Of a stretch of 64,000 nt of DNA, positions 8,174 to 17,475 are shown piece after piece. Made by a program: the position numbers and the translations under genes. The notes beneath the pieces are model-generated. The model did no database searches. It was not told the DNA's origin and worked only from the letters and a program-made list of their open reading frames with translations. The stretch covers positions 124,001 to 188,000 of the forward strand of contig CAIOYY010000057.1 of assembly GCA_903862715.1 (NCBI GenBank), written 5' to 3'. This stretch comes from an uncultured Alphaproteobacteria bacterium. GTDB taxonomy: Bacteria > Pseudomonadota > Alphaproteobacteria > Micropepsales > Micropepsaceae. Numbering within the stretch: position 1 is the stretch's first letter; the number at the start of each line of letters is the position of its first letter.

Positions 8174-9137
8174 TTAACGATTGCTCGGGCCGCGCGCCAT
8201 AATGCGAGATGATTTCGGCCGCCGCGATTGCGCCCAATCTTCCGCAGTCGCGCAGATTTCTTCCACGCGCATGGCCGAACAGAAATCCCGCGGCGAACTG
8301 GTCGCCGGCTCCGGTCGTGTCGATAACTTGCGAAATTTTCTCCGCCTCAAGCACATGAACCTCGCCGCTAGGCGAAGCAATCACACAGCCCTTGGCCGAG
8401 CGCGTCATGGCCGCAAGGCCGTGCCAGGCGCGCGCCCTTTGTAGGGCATCGTCGAACGCATCGACCTCGTACAACGCTTTGATCTCGTCTTCATTGGCAA
8501 ACAAAATATCGACGTCGCCCTGCATGAGCTGAAGAAATTCGCTGCGAAAACGCCCGACGCAGAAAGGGTCCGATAGCGTGAACGCCACCTTGGCGCCCGC
8601 CTGCTTCGCTGCGGCTATAGCCTTTCGGATCGCGGCCTTCGACTCCTCCGCGTCCCACAGATAGCCTTCAATATACAAAATTCCCGCATCGGCGATCGAT
8701 GCCGTATCGATATCGGCAGGCGTCAATTCGCGGCAGGCGCCGAGATAAGTGTTCATACTGCGCTGGCCGTCCGGCGTCACCGCAATGATGCAGCACGCGG
8801 TCGAAGGACCGCTCAAGCCCATTGCCGTATCAAAATCGACGCCGATGGCGCGAAGATCTTCCGAGAAGCTCTGCCCCAGCCGGTCATTCTTCACCTTGCC
8901 GACGAAATATCCGCGACCGCCAAACGAAGCAAGGCCCGCCATCGTATTGGCCGCCGATCCACCCGAACTCGTGCGTCCTTCGCGCAGGGCAGCGACAAGC
9001 TGCTCGGCCCGAAATTCGTCGATCAACGTCATCACGCCTTTGGCTATATTGTGTTCGAGCAGAAACCCGTCACTCGCCGGATGAATGACGTCAACAATGG
9101 CGTTTCCAATTCCGGCGACGTCGTAGCGCTTGCTCAC
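8142..9137 (-). CDS. PfkB-family kinase, adenosine-kinase-like
   Basis: 331 residues from a GTG at 9137 preceded by GGGAAG; the frame stays open upstream but without protein-like sequence. N-terminal GIGNAIVDV, the SGGSAANTMAGLASFGG substrate loop near residues 55-72, and the C-terminal DTTGAGDQFAAGF signature (Asp is the catalytic base) define the ribokinase superfamily. Sequence style matches alphaproteobacterial adenosine kinases that phosphorylate adenosine to AMP, but other nucleosides or sugars are possible. It lies near nth and DUF2244 as in several relatives. Confidence 0.88.
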   Translation of the reverse strand: MSKRYDVAGIGNAIVDVIHPASDGFLLEHNIAKGVMTLIDEFRAEQLVAALREGRTSSGGSAANTMAGLASFGGRGYFVGKVKNDRLGQSFSEDLRAIGVDFDTAMGLSGPSTACCIIAVTPDGQRSMNTYLGACRELTPADIDTASIADAGILYIEGYLWDAEESKAAIRKAIAAAKQAGAKVAFTLSDPFCVGRFRSEFLQLMQGDVDILFANEDEIKALYEVDAFDDALQRARAWHGLAAMTRSAKGCVIASPSGEVHVLEAEKISQVIDTTGAGDQFAAGFLFGHARGRNLRDCGRLGAIAAAEIISHYGARPEQSLSVLAAKAGIA

Positions 9138-9227
9138 GCGGCTTCCCTTCCTGGCTCGTATGTGTATGTCTTGCGTCGGCGCAAAGATTGCCCGCAACTG
9201 GTCCAAATCGCATAGGGACGCCGGAAC

Positions 9228-9638
9228 GTGAATGCAAGAGCAAGCATGCGGTTCGCCGCGGGCGCGGCGTTTGCGCTGTGCCTTACGGCGTGCGCGACCT
9301 CTCCGGCAGCCGACGGAACACCTGCGCCAGCCCTCATCGGCAATATCTTCCGCCTCCCTTCCCGCCAGCCCGCGCCCGCGCCGGTTAATCCGCCGCGCAT
9401 AGGCGAGGACGAAACGGCTTTGCGCGCCGAATATGGCGAGCCCGATTTCGTCCGCAATGAGACGGAATCGGAGCTCTGGCGTTATGACGGCGAGGCCTGC
9501 GCGCTGTTTCTGTTTCTCTACCGCGAACAAGGGGCGCTCAAAATGCGCCATGCCGAAACCACGCCGGCGGGCGAAAACGGCGCGATGGATATTGATTGTC
9601 TTCGCAGCGTTATGAACGGCGTGTCGCCGAACTCGTAA
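9228..9638 (+). CDS. Small lipoprotein of unknown function
   Basis: 136 residues. A signal peptide ends in the lipobox LTAC with Cys 22 as the lipidation site. The mature part has a Pro-rich linker and then a domain with ALRAEYGEPDFVRNETE and LWRYDGEACALFLFLY, reminiscent of SmpA/BamE-like folds (weak inference). Start may be 9228 or the internal Met at 9246; both keep the signal peptide. The last 29 nt overlap the 3' end of the convergent nth gene. Confidence 0.75.
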   Translation: MNARASMRFAAGAAFALCLTACATSPAADGTPAPALIGNIFRLPSRQPAPAPVNPPRIGEDETALRAEYGEPDFVRNETESELWRYDGEACALFLFLYREQGALKMRHAETTPAGENGAMDIDCLRSVMNGVSPNS

Positions 9639-10326
9639 TTTTTTTCGTCCCCGCGGGGGCATCGGGGGCCTCCGCCGGAGTCTTTTCCTTGAACCGGCAA
9701 AGATCGGCGACCACGCATTCCGGGCATTTCGGCTTGCGCGCGATGCACACATAGCGTCCATGCAGGATCAGCCAGTGATGGGCATGAAGCCGGAATTCTT
9801 CCGGCACGATCTTCTCCAGGTTCTGTTCCACCTCATAAGGTGTTTTGCCGGGCGCCAGCTTCGTGCGGTTGCCAACGCGGAAAATATGCGTATCCACCGC
9901 CATGGTTGGCCTGCCGAAAGCTACATTCAACACCACATTAGCTGTTTTGCGCCCGACGCCCGGCAAGGTCTCAAGCGCTTCGCGGTCCTGCGGCACATGA
10001 CTTTCATACTGTTCGACCAGTGCCTTGGACAGCGCGATGACATTCTTCGCCTTGGTCCGAAACAGTCCGATCGTCTTAATCGCCTCGCGCAACCCGTCCT
10101 CTCCCAGCGCCAGCATTTTCTCTGGCGTATCGACGGTTGCGAACAAGCCCCGCGTCGCTCTGTTCACGCCCTTATCGGTCGCTTGTGCAGACAAAACGAC
10201 CGCCACCAGTAATGTGTAGGAATTTGAGTATTCGAGTTCGCTTTTTGGCTCGGGATTCCGCGCCTTCAAGCGCGTGAAAAATGCGCGCGCCTCGGCGGCA
10301 GAGAAGGAGGATTTCTTTAACGCCAT
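9610..10326 (-). CDS. nth: Endonuclease III (DNA glycosylase/AP lyase)
   Basis: 238 residues. The helix-hairpin-helix LPGVGRKTANVV carries catalytic Lys 127, and VDTHIFRV carries Asp 145. Four cysteines at 194, 201, 204 and 210 (C-X6-C-X2-C-X5-C) bind the 4Fe-4S cluster. It removes oxidised pyrimidines and nicks the abasic site in base-excision repair. The C-terminal ~28 residues after the cluster are a variable tail, and the end overlaps the convergent lipoprotein gene. Confidence 0.96.
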   Translation of the reverse strand: MALKKSSFSAAEARAFFTRLKARNPEPKSELEYSNSYTLLVAVVLSAQATDKGVNRATRGLFATVDTPEKMLALGEDGLREAIKTIGLFRTKAKNVIALSKALVEQYESHVPQDREALETLPGVGRKTANVVLNVAFGRPTMAVDTHIFRVGNRTKLAPGKTPYEVEQNLEKIVPEEFRLHAHHWLILHGRYVCIARKPKCPECVVADLCRFKEKTPAEAPDAPAGTKKITSSATRRS

Positions 10327-10420
10327 CGAACATTGCGACCCAATTGCGGCAAGGTTTAAGGCTATGCGCTCATGAGAAAAGCCGCCATTCCAGCCGCATT
10401 GTTACGCCCAAGTTTTTTCG

Positions 10421-10445
10421 GGAACGATTCATGTGGTGCCCCGTT
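10421..10445 (+). promoter_or_regulatory. EcfG-type general stress response promoter
   Basis: GGAAC at 10421-10425 and CGTT at 10442-10445 are separated by exactly 16 nt, matching the alphaproteobacterial EcfG consensus (GGAAC-N16/17-CGTT). The expected transcription start is 30-35 nt before the ATG of the glycine-zipper lipoprotein, a typical EcfG target type. No PhyR, NepR or EcfG gene is in the window. Confidence 0.75.
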
Positions 10446-10481
10446 TCCATGTCGGAACCCGAGTGGGAAAAGGAAACATCC

Positions 10482-10784
10482 ATGACACTTCGAAACATTG
10501 CTTTAGGTGCGGCGCTCGCCGCAACGATGGGACTTGCTGCTTGCGGTACGACGACCGCTGACCGTGCGGGCTCCGGCGCGTTGCTCGGCGCGGGTGCGGG
10601 CGCGGCCATCGGGTCACTTTCGGGTAATGCGGGAACGGGCGCCATCATCGGCGGTCTCGCGGGCGGCGCCGCGGGCGCACTGACCGACCCGTGTACCGTG
10701 AACCTTGGTCATCCGATCTGGCGTGATGAACAGGCAAGCCGCGAAGACTATTACTATCGCTGCGGTCACTATCCGCCGAACTAA
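10482..10784 (+). CDS. Glycine-zipper lipoprotein, stress-inducible
   Basis: 100 residues from the ATG at 10482 with AGGA upstream; the longer open frame from 10281 would bury the EcfG promoter inside the gene. A signal peptide ends in GLAAC (Cys 21). Glycine-zipper repeats run over about residues 29-66 (GAGAGAAIGSLSG, GAIIGGLAGGAAG), and a short tail ends CGHYPPN. Such 2TM glycine-zipper outer-membrane lipoproteins resemble OsmB/SlyB. The strong EcfG-type promoter and the downstream terminator make it a one-gene stress unit. Confidence 0.85.
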   Translation: MTLRNIALGAALAATMGLAACGTTTADRAGSGALLGAGAGAAIGSLSGNAGTGAIIGGLAGGAAGALTDPCTVNLGHPIWRDEQASREDYYYRCGHYPPN

Positions 10785-10819
10785 GCATCCGAATCGGGAT
10801 AATTTGGTTCGACGACCGG

Positions 10820-10849
10820 AAAGACCCGCGCCGCAAGGTGCGGGTCTTT
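10820..10849 (+). terminator. Rho-independent terminator after the glycine-zipper gene
   Basis: A perfect 10-bp stem, AAAGACCCGC paired with GCGGGTCTTT, encloses a 10-nt loop and ends in its own T run. It lies 36 nt past the lipoprotein stop and just before the DUF2244 gene. It is nearly symmetric, so it could also stop minus-strand transcription. Confidence 0.85.
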
Positions 10850-10882
10850 CTGTATCTGCTATGTCCGTCTAGAATTCAAAAA

Positions 10883-11375
10883 ATGAGCGACCGCCCACCG
10901 CACGCGCGCGTTCTCTTCGACGCGATCCTGGAGCCGAACCGGCCGATGCCGCCGGCGCGCATTTTTGCCGTGCTCGGTTTCGTCGCTCTTTTCAGTTTTT
11001 CGGCGGGCATTCTTTTCATGCTGCAGGGTGCGTGGCCCGTTGTGCCGTTCATTAGGTGTGGATGTTCTTGTCCTTGGGATCGCATTTGCGGCGTGTGGCC
11101 GCGCTGCCCGCAAGCGTGAACATCTGGTCCTGACGCCGGAGCGTCTTATTATTGAACGCATCGCGCCGAACGGACAAACCTCGCGTGAGGAAATCGACCC
11201 CTATTGGCTTAGGGTTGAACATCAGGACCCTGAACGCATCGGGTCCGATCTGGCTTTGGTGGCACGGGGTCGCCGTTGGGTGATCGGCAGTTTTCTCGGC
11301 GCGGACGAACGCGCTTCGCTGGCAGAAGCCCTGCGCGATGCTCTGTATAAGGCGCGCAACACGCTCCGTACCTAA
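10883..11375 (+). pseudogene. DUF2244 membrane protein, interrupted by a +1 frameshift
   Basis: The first part reads in one frame from the ATG at 10883 and includes a membrane segment (IFAVLGFVALFSFSAGILF) ending around GAWPVVPF. From about 11055 the family sequence continues in another frame: LGVDVLVLGIAFAACGRA, then EIDPYWLRVEHQD and IGSFLGADERASLAEALRDAL at the C-terminus. Dropping one A at 11054 restores a continuous protein of about 163 residues through FIGVD. Either the gene is inactivated or the base is a sequencing/assembly error. Family function is unknown. Confidence 0.8.
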
Positions 11376-11424
11376 GCGCAAGATTCGGGTCGCGCGTGGC
11401 GGCGGCGAAGCCTAATCTGCCTTC

Positions 11425-12291
11425 ATGCCGCTCGCCGAAACCCTGCCTGAAACCACATCCGATGACGAAGCCTATCGCCGGATCGCCCGCGCGATAAATT
11501 ACCTTTCGGAGAATTATTCCACCCAACCCTCGCTTGATGCCGCGGCGGATATTGCGGGCTATTCGCCCTTTCATTTTCAACGCGTCTTCACGCGCCTCGC
11601 GGGCGTCAGCCCCAAGGCCTTTGTCGGCGCGCTGACCCTGGAACACGCGAAGCGTCTGCTCGCCAAGGGCGACAGCGTACTCGATGCCGCCCTGGATGCC
11701 GGGCTGTCGGGCCCCTCGCGCCTCCATGATCTGTGCGTGAAAATTGAAGCGATGACGCCGGGCGCCTATGCCAAGGGCGGCGAGGGCCTTCAGATCGTTT
11801 ATGGCTTTCATTCGTCGCTGTTCGGCTCTGCGCTGTTCGCCGCGACCGACAAAGGGCTTTGTGCGCTCGCCTTCGCCGACGAGGGTGAAGAAGACGCCGC
11901 GCTGGCCGATCTGCGTTCACGCTGGCCGAAAGCCGAATTTCACCGCAATGACAGCGCGACCGCGTCTTACGCCAAAGCGATCCTTACCGACAGAGCGCCA
12001 GTCCCCGTGCAGCTCTTCGGCACGCCCTGGCAACTCAAAGTCTGGCAGGCGCTGCTCGCCATTCCGGAAGGAACAGTGACGAGCTACCGAAATATCGCCA
12101 GCGTGTGCTGTACACCCAGGGCGGCGCGCGCCACCGGCGCGGCCATCGGGTGCAATCCGATTTCCTATCTCATTCCGTGCCATCGCGTGCTGGCGGGCAG
12201 CGGCGCGATAACCGGCTATCATTGGGGTTTGACGCGCAAGCGCGCGATGCTGGCGTTGGAAGCCGCGCGCACAGATCTGGCAGCAGAATAG
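11425..12291 (+). CDS. Ada-like protein: AraC-type HTH plus O6-methylguanine-DNA methyltransferase
   Basis: 288 residues. Residues ~15-115 are an AraC/XylS helix-turn-helix domain (AADIAGYSPFHFQRVFTRLAG). Residues ~125-285 are a methyltransferase with the suicide cysteine at 252 in IPCHRV and GTVTSYRNIA upstream. The Zn-binding N-terminal phosphotriester-repair domain of E. coli Ada is absent, so this is the shorter two-domain form. It repairs O6-methylguanine by irreversible transfer and may regulate transcription. It is convergent with dapB across 5 nt. Confidence 0.92.
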   Translation: MPLAETLPETTSDDEAYRRIARAINYLSENYSTQPSLDAAADIAGYSPFHFQRVFTRLAGVSPKAFVGALTLEHAKRLLAKGDSVLDAALDAGLSGPSRLHDLCVKIEAMTPGAYAKGGEGLQIVYGFHSSLFGSALFAATDKGLCALAFADEGEEDAALADLRSRWPKAEFHRNDSATASYAKAILTDRAPVPVQLFGTPWQLKVWQALLAIPEGTVTSYRNIASVCCTPRAARATGAAIGCNPISYLIPCHRVLAGSGAITGYHWGLTRKRAMLALEAARTDLAAE

Positions 12292-12296
12292 CCGAC

Positions 12297-13100
12297 TTAA
12301 AGCCCCAGCACATCCTTCATCGCATAAAGCCCGGGCTTCTTGCCCTGGCCCCAGCGTGCGGCGGCGATTGCGCCGCGCGCGAAAATCATCCGGTCTTCGG
12401 CGCGGTGCGTGAGCTCAATCCGCTCATGCGGCCCTGCCAATGTCACGGTGTGGTCGCCGACCACGGTGCCGCCGCGCAGTGACGCGAAGCCGATAATCCC
12501 GTCCTCGCGCGCACCGGTATGTCCGTCACGCGCGCGCACCGAGGCATCGCGCAAATTGACGCCGCGCCCGTCGGCGGCGGCTTCACCCAGAAGCAGCGCG
12601 GTGCCCGACGGCGCATCGACCTTCATCCGGTGATGCATCTCGACGATTTCGATATCGTAATTGGGAAGGGCCTTCGCCGCTTCGCGGACCAGCGCGGCTA
12701 GCAGATTGACGCCAAGACTCATATTGCCCGACTTCACGATCACCGCATGTCGCGCGGCGGCGCCAAGGCGTGTGATCTCGGAATCGGAAATTCCCGTCGT
12801 GCCTATAACATGTACAATGCGCGCCTGCGCGGCGAGATCGGCCAAAGCCAGCGTTGCGGCGGGCGTGGTGAAATCCAGCACGGCATCGGAATTCGCCAGC
12901 GCCGCCAGCGGATCGTCGGTCAGAACCACATTGGCTTCACTGATGCCCGCTAGCAGTCCGGCATCCTGTCCCAGTTCGGGCTTGCCGCTATGCTCCAGCG
13001 CAAAGGCGAGACGCATGTCCTGGCTTTCCGCCACGGCACAGATCAGTGCCCGGCCCATGCGGCCGGAAGCTCCTGCGACGGTGACGCGAATCATGCTCAT
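12297..13100 (-). CDS. dapB: 4-hydroxy-tetrahydrodipicolinate reductase
   Basis: 267 residues. The N-terminal Rossmann loop [11 protein letters not shown] (residues 9-19) and the catalytic block [15 protein letters not shown] with His 156/157 and Lys 160 identify DapB, which reduces HTPA to tetrahydrodipicolinate in the lysine and meso-diaminopimelate pathway. Start could be 13100 or the Met at 13094. The gene stands alone, with 97 nt separating it from grpE. Confidence 0.95.
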   Translation of the reverse strand: MSMIRVTVAGASGRMGRALICAVAESQDMRLAFALEHSGKPELGQDAGLLAGISEANVVLTDDPLAALANSDAVLDFTTPAATLALADLAAQARIVHVIGTTGISDSEITRLGAAARHAVIVKSGNMSLGVNLLAALVREAAKALPNYDIEIVEMHHRMKVDAPSGTALLLGEAAADGRGVNLRDASVRARDGHTGAREDGIIGFASLRGGTVVGDHTVTLAGPHERIELTHRAEDRMIFARGAIAAARWGQGKKPGLYAMKDVLGL

Positions 13101-13197
13101 GGCGGCGCTCTATGGAACGAGTTGAACGATACCGGCGAAAATAGTCGGTCAGGAACGCTTTGTCGAAAGCGGAGCGACGGGCTCTCGCCTATTTCTT

Positions 13198-13737
13198 TTA
13201 GGCGTCTGCCGCTTTGGCGACCGTAACCATCGCCGGGCGCAACAGGCGCTCGCCAATCGTGTAGCCGCCCTGAACCACGGTCACGACCGTGCCGGGCGCC
13301 TGCGCCGCGCTTGGCACTTCGGCAATCGCCTGATGCAGATTGGGATCGAATTTCGCTCCCGCCGCCTCGATGGGCTTCACGCCGTGGCGGCCCAGAACCG
13401 CCTGCAATTCGCGCTCGGTCGCCTCGATGCCGTCGAGGATGGCCTTCAGGGCATCGCTCGCACCGTCGCGCGCGTCGCCCGGCAGCGCCGCCAGCGCGCG
13501 GGCGAGATTGTCGGACACCGAAAGAAGATCGCGGGCGAAACGCGCTATGGCGAACTGCTTCATTTCCTCGCGCTCGCGCTCGGCACGCTTGCGCGTGTTT
13601 TCGGCCTCGGCCAGCGCGCGCAGCGAGCGGTCTTTCAGTGCGGCGATTTCCGCGCGCAAAATCTCGACTTCATCTGCTTCCGGCGTGGGGATGTTCTCCG
13701 CCTCGTCCGCCGCTCCGTTGCCGTTCTCGTTCGTCAT
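13198..13737 (-). CDS. grpE: Nucleotide-exchange factor GrpE
   Basis: 179 residues: an acidic N-terminus, a long coiled-coil (about residues 22-80), then the beta domain with KFDPNLHQAIAEV and GTVVTVVQGGYTIGERLLRPAMVTVA, the canonical GrpE C-terminus. It exchanges ADP for ATP on DnaK. It follows hrcA by 36 nt on the same strand, the normal heat-shock pair. Confidence 0.95.
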   Translation of the reverse strand: MTNENGNGAADEAENIPTPEADEVEILRAEIAALKDRSLRALAEAENTRKRAEREREEMKQFAIARFARDLLSVSDNLARALAALPGDARDGASDALKAILDGIEATERELQAVLGRHGVKPIEAAGAKFDPNLHQAIAEVPSAAQAPGTVVTVVQGGYTIGERLLRPAMVTVAKAADA

Positions 13738-13773
13738 AAAAACTCCCTGAACCTTATGTCTTGGCCTAAAGCC

Positions 13774-14868
13774 CTACGCCAGAATGCGCCCTACCACACG
13801 CGCGGTGTAATCGACCATCGGTACGATGCGCGCATAATTAAGGCGCGTCGGACCGATAACGCCAATGACCCCGACCACGGTTCCCTTGGCGTCGGCATAA
13901 GGCGCCGCCACGACCGAGGACCCCGAAAGCCCGAACAGCTTGTTCTCGGCGCCAATGAAAATCTTCACGCCCTCGCCGTCTTTTGCCAGTTCGAGAAGCT
14001 TGACCAGATCGCCCTTGCGCTCGATTTCATCGAACAGCGTCCGCACGCGCTGCAGATCGCTCTGGGCTTCGATATCGTCGAGCAGATTGGCCGCGCCGCG
14101 CACGATCAGGATTTTGTTGTCGAGCGCGTCGCCGGTGGCTTTCGGCCTGGCGCTCAACGTGGCCAGCCCCTCGGCGACAATCTTCGCGGTCAGCGAATCG
14201 AGTTCAGCGCGCTCCTCGTCGAGATCCCTCTGGATTTCGCCGCGCGCGCTTTCCAGAGTCCGTCCGCGCAATTTGGCGCTCATATAATTCGATGCCTCGA
14301 TCAGCGCCGAAGGCGTCAGTCCGGGCGGCAGATCGATGACACGGTTTTCGACAACGCCATCCATGCCGACAAGAACCGCCAACGCCTTGTCGGGGCTCAA
14401 GGGCACGAATTCGAAATGGCGCAGCGGGATTTCCTGCTTGCCGGTCACAACCAGACCGGCGCAATGCGACAGGCCGGAAAGAAGGCTCGTTGCCTGGGTC
14501 AGTACGTCTTCGGGCATGCGCCCCGTCACGCTGATGCGGTCTTCAATCGCCGCGCGCTCGTCGCGGGTCAGATCGCCGACTTCCAGCATCCCGTCGACAA
14601 ACAGACGGAGGCCGATATCGGTGGGCACGCGGCCTGCGCTGGTATGCGGTGCATAAAGAAGGCCCATCTTTTCGAGATCGGCCATGACATTGCGGATCGA
14701 AGCGGGCGACAGGGAAATCGGCAGACGCTGCGAAAGGGTCCGCGATCCGACCGGTCCGCCCGAACTCAGATAGGCTTCCACCAGCTGGCGAAACACCGCG
14801 CGCGCGCGTTCGGGCAGCTCGGTCAGCGCCCGTTCGGCATTCTGCGTTTGCGGATTTCGCCCGTCCAC
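13774..14868 (-). CDS. hrcA: Heat-inducible transcription repressor HrcA
   Basis: 364 residues from a GTG. The winged-helix region reads SGGPVGSRTLSQRL (about 36-49) and SPASIRNVMADLEKMGLLYAPHTSAGRVPTD (about 54-84, quoted here only as landmarks SPASIRNVMADL and HTSAGRVPTD), typical of HrcA, which represses groE/hrcA-type operons at CIRCE sites. I see no CIRCE inverted repeat in the 132 nt upstream. It is divergent from rph, and hrcA-grpE is a two-gene unit. Confidence 0.93.
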   Translation of the reverse strand: MDGRNPQTQNAERALTELPERARAVFRQLVEAYLSSGGPVGSRTLSQRLPISLSPASIRNVMADLEKMGLLYAPHTSAGRVPTDIGLRLFVDGMLEVGDLTRDERAAIEDRISVTGRMPEDVLTQATSLLSGLSHCAGLVVTGKQEIPLRHFEFVPLSPDKALAVLVGMDGVVENRVIDLPPGLTPSALIEASNYMSAKLRGRTLESARGEIQRDLDEERAELDSLTAKIVAEGLATLSARPKATGDALDNKILIVRGAANLLDDIEAQSDLQRVRTLFDEIERKGDLVKLLELAKDGEGVKIFIGAENKLFGLSGSSVVAAPYADAKGTVVGVIGVIGPTRLNYARIVPMVDYTARVVGRILA

Positions 14869-14899
14869 TGTGACCCTTACGATAAGTTGTTGAGATTAT

Positions 14900-14908
14900 T
14901 GTTATAAT
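14900..14908 (+). promoter_or_regulatory. Extended -10 promoter element upstream of rph
   Basis: TGTTATAAT is a perfect extended -10 (TGN-TATAAT) about 92 nt upstream of the rph ATG in the hrcA/rph divergent region. No good -35 hexamer sits 17 nt further up, which is acceptable for extended -10 promoters. Confidence 0.4.
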
Positions 14909-15000
14909 CAGGCAGATCGCAACCTTGGTTGCCGTCCGGCCCACCCGCCGCTAGGTAACGACCGCGACCCCCAAGTTCAAGAGAAAGCCCGAGACCCGAG

Positions 15001-15717
15001 ATGCGCCCATCGAAACGCCTGCCCAACGAAATGCGCAAGGTCTCGCTGGAGCCCGGCATATTGAAGCATGCTGAGGGCTCCTGCTTCGTCAAATTCGGCC
15101 ATACCCATGTGCTTTGTACCGCCAGCGTCGAGGAAACCGCCCCGTCCTTTCTGCGCGGCACGGGAAAAGGCTGGGTCACGGCGGAATATGGCATGCTGCC
15201 CCGCTCGACCCATGATCGCATGCGCCGCGAGGCGGCGGTCGGGAAACAATCGGGCCGGACGCAGGAAATCCAGCGCCTCATCGGTCGCTCCTTGCGCGCG
15301 GTGGTCGATCTCGCGGCGCTCGGCGAGCGCCAGATCGTGGTCGATTGCGATGTGATCCAGGCCGATGGCGGAACGCGCACGGCCTCCGTGACCGGCGGCT
15401 TTGTCGCCCTCGGCCTCGCTTTGCGCTTCATGACGTCGACCGGTCTCCTCACCCGCCTTCCGTTGAAAGATCAGGTGGCGGCGGTGTCCTGCGGGATATT
15501 CGGCGGCACGCCGGTGCTCGATCTCGATTACGATGAAGACTCCTCGGCCGAGACCGACGCCAATTTCGTCCTCACCGGTTCGGGCGGACTGGTCGAAGTG
15601 CAAGGCACTGCCGAAGGCGCGCCGTTCTCGGAGGCGCAACTCGGCGAGCTTCTGGCGCTGGCGCGCAAAGGCACCGCCGAACTTTTTGCCCTGCAAAAGG
15701 ACATACTGAAACTGTGA
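15001..15717 (+). CDS. rph: Ribonuclease PH
   Basis: 238 residues. The RNase PH signatures include [14 protein letters not shown] (about 32-45), [15 protein letters not shown] (about 57-71), and [18 protein letters not shown] (about 116-133) with the phosphate-coordinating Arg/Thr. It trims tRNA 3' ends phosphorolytically. First gene of a coupled operon with rdgB and hemW. Confidence 0.96.
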   Translation: MRPSKRLPNEMRKVSLEPGILKHAEGSCFVKFGHTHVLCTASVEETAPSFLRGTGKGWVTAEYGMLPRSTHDRMRREAAVGKQSGRTQEIQRLIGRSLRAVVDLAALGERQIVVDCDVIQADGGTRTASVTGGFVALGLALRFMTSTGLLTRLPLKDQVAAVSCGIFGGTPVLDLDYDEDSSAETDANFVLTGSGGLVEVQGTAEGAPFSEAQLGELLALARKGTAELFALQKDILKL

Positions 15718-16319
15718 GCCTCCTTCAGACGGGCGCAACGCTGGTGGTCGCCAGCCACAATCCGGGCAAGGTCCGCGAGATCGAGGAGTTGCTCGCGCCC
15801 TATAGCTTTGCCACCAAGGGCGCAGCCGAACTGGGCCTTGCGGAGCCCGAGGAAAATGGCGCGACCTTCATCGATAACGCGCTGATCAAGTCGCGCAGCG
15901 CGGCGAAACTCTCGGGGCTCCCGTCGCTGGCCGATGATTCCGGGCTGTGCGTCGAGGCTTTGAACGGCGCGCCCGGAATTTATTCTGCGCGCTGGGCGGG
16001 CCCTGAGAAAGATTTTGCTCTTGCCATGCACCGCGTCGAAACCGAGCTCGGCGCCAACCCGGAGCGGCGGGCCTATTTCGTGTGCGTGCTGGCGCTCAGC
16101 CTGCCCGACGGGCGCGACGAAACATTCGAAGGCCGCGTCTACGGCACGCTGACCTTTCCACCGCGCGGGAAGCAGGGATTCGGTTACGATCCGATTTTCG
16201 TGCCGGAAGGCGGGCATCTCACCTTTGGTGAAATGGACCCTGGTTCGAAACATGCGATCAGCCACCGCGCGAAGGCCTTCGCCAAATTTTCAGCGGCGCT
16301 GACGCGGCCTAGCGCATGA
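15714..16319 (+). CDS. rdgB: XTP/dITP diphosphatase (RdgB/HAM1)
   Basis: 201 residues from a GTG overlapping the rph stop by 4 nt. [15 protein letters not shown] (residues 13-27), [21 protein letters not shown] (cited as landmarks [10 protein letters not shown] and GIYSARWAG near 72-88) and [10 protein letters not shown] (near 157) define the HAM1 family. It hydrolyses deaminated purine nucleotides so that they are not built into nucleic acids. Confidence 0.95.
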   Translation: MSLLQTGATLVVASHNPGKVREIEELLAPYSFATKGAAELGLAEPEENGATFIDNALIKSRSAAKLSGLPSLADDSGLCVEALNGAPGIYSARWAGPEKDFALAMHRVETELGANPERRAYFVCVLALSLPDGRDETFEGRVYGTLTFPPRGKQGFGYDPIFVPEGGHLTFGEMDPGSKHAISHRAKAFAKFSAALTRPSA

Positions 16320-17458
16320 GCCGCGCCTTCGGCATTTACGTCCATTGGCCGTTCTGCGCCGCCAAGTGCCCCTATTGCGATTTCAACTCCCATGTCCGCG
16401 AACGCTTTGACGATGCGCAGTGGGCAAAAGCCATCGCTCGCGAACTCGAGGCCGTGGCGCTGTTACAAGGCGTGGCGCGTCCGCCCGTCAGCAGCATTTT
16501 CTTCGGCGGTGGCACCCCGTCCCTGATGTCGGGTCATGCGGTGGGCGCGGTCCTCGATGCCATTGCAAAACACTGGGTGATGGCGCCGGATGCCGAGATC
16601 ACGCTCGAAGCCAATCCCAACAGCGTCGAACAGACGCGCTTTCACGATTATCGCGCGGCCGGCGTCAACCGCGTCTCCATCGGGGTGCAGGCGCTGAACG
16701 ATCCGGCGCTGAAATTTCTTGGGCGCCTTCACGGCGCCGAGGAAGCGAAGGCGGCGGTCAAACTCGCCAGCGCTATTTTCCCCCGTGTCAGCTTCGATCT
16801 GATCTATGCCCGTCCCGGTCAGACACTCGCAGACTGGAGCGTGGAACTGAACGAAGCGCTCGGTTATGGCACCGAACATCTGTCGCTCTATCAGCTCACC
16901 ATTGAGAAGGGCACGTCGTTCGAGACGCAATACCGGCTGGGAAAATTCGCGCTTCCCGAGGATGGGCTTGCGGCGGATCTTTTCGCACTCACCGACGAAC
17001 TATGCGTCGCGCGCGGGCTTTACGCCTATGAAGTGTCGAACCATGCGCGGCCGGGCGCGGAGTCGCGGCACAATCTTTTATACTGGCGTTATGCGCCTTA
17101 TGCCGGCGTCGGTCCCGGTGCGCATGGCCGCATCGAACGGGAAACGGGCATGCTGGCGACGCTGGCCGAACGTCTCCCCGAACGCTGGTTCGCGCGCGTC
17201 GAAGCGGAAGGAACCAGCCTTGAGACCGAGGAGATAGGAAGCGAGGACGCCGCGCGCGAGCATCTTCTGATGGCGATGCGGCTCAGCGAAGGCATCGATC
17301 TTGCCGATTATGAATCGCGCTGGGGCGTTCGCCTCTCGCGGGTGAAGATCGCGCAGATGATCGATGAAGGTTTTGCCGACAGAAACGGCGCCCGTATTTT
17401 TGCGACGCCCAGAGGCAGGCTTCTGCTGAACACGCTGATTACCGAACTCGTCGGATAG
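16316..17458 (+). CDS. hemW: Haem chaperone HemW (radical SAM, HemN-like)
   Basis: 380 residues, ATG overlapping the rdgB stop. The radical-SAM cysteines are C14, C18 and C21, and the residue after the third is Asp-Phe, not the extra Cys of true HemN. GGGTPS is at residues 64-69, and [12 protein letters not shown] is near 195. This favours HemW, a haem-binding factor thought to deliver haem to respiratory proteins, over coproporphyrinogen dehydrogenase. The rdgB-hemW order is conserved in alphaproteobacteria. Confidence 0.92.
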   Translation: MSRAFGIYVHWPFCAAKCPYCDFNSHVRERFDDAQWAKAIARELEAVALLQGVARPPVSSIFFGGGTPSLMSGHAVGAVLDAIAKHWVMAPDAEITLEANPNSVEQTRFHDYRAAGVNRVSIGVQALNDPALKFLGRLHGAEEAKAAVKLASAIFPRVSFDLIYARPGQTLADWSVELNEALGYGTEHLSLYQLTIEKGTSFETQYRLGKFALPEDGLAADLFALTDELCVARGLYAYEVSNHARPGAESRHNLLYWRYAPYAGVGPGAHGRIERETGMLATLAERLPERWFARVEAEGTSLETEEIGSEDAAREHLLMAMRLSEGIDLADYESRWGVRLSRVKIAQMIDEGFADRNGARIFATPRGRLLLNTLITELVG

Positions 17459-17475
17459 GTTCATTCAGCGCGGCG

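Noticed and set aside
8142..9761. A 539-codon minus-strand frame covering the PfkB kinase and 600 nt upstream.
   Set aside because: Only the part from the GTG at 9137 is protein-like; the upstream part is antisense to the small lipoprotein gene and has low-complexity Arg-rich sequence.
10281..10481. Longer start for the glycine-zipper lipoprotein.
   Set aside because: It would place the EcfG promoter and ribosome-binding site inside the gene and remove the N-terminal signal peptide.
13333..14907. A 524-codon plus-strand open frame opposite grpE and hrcA.
   Set aside because: It is the GC-rich antisense shadow of two well-recognised genes, with no ribosome-binding site and no family features.
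14869..15000. CIRCE element or heat-shock sigma-32 promoter before hrcA.
   Set aside because: No TTAGCACTC-type inverted repeat is present, and CTTGAA in the region lacks a matching -10 at the right distance.
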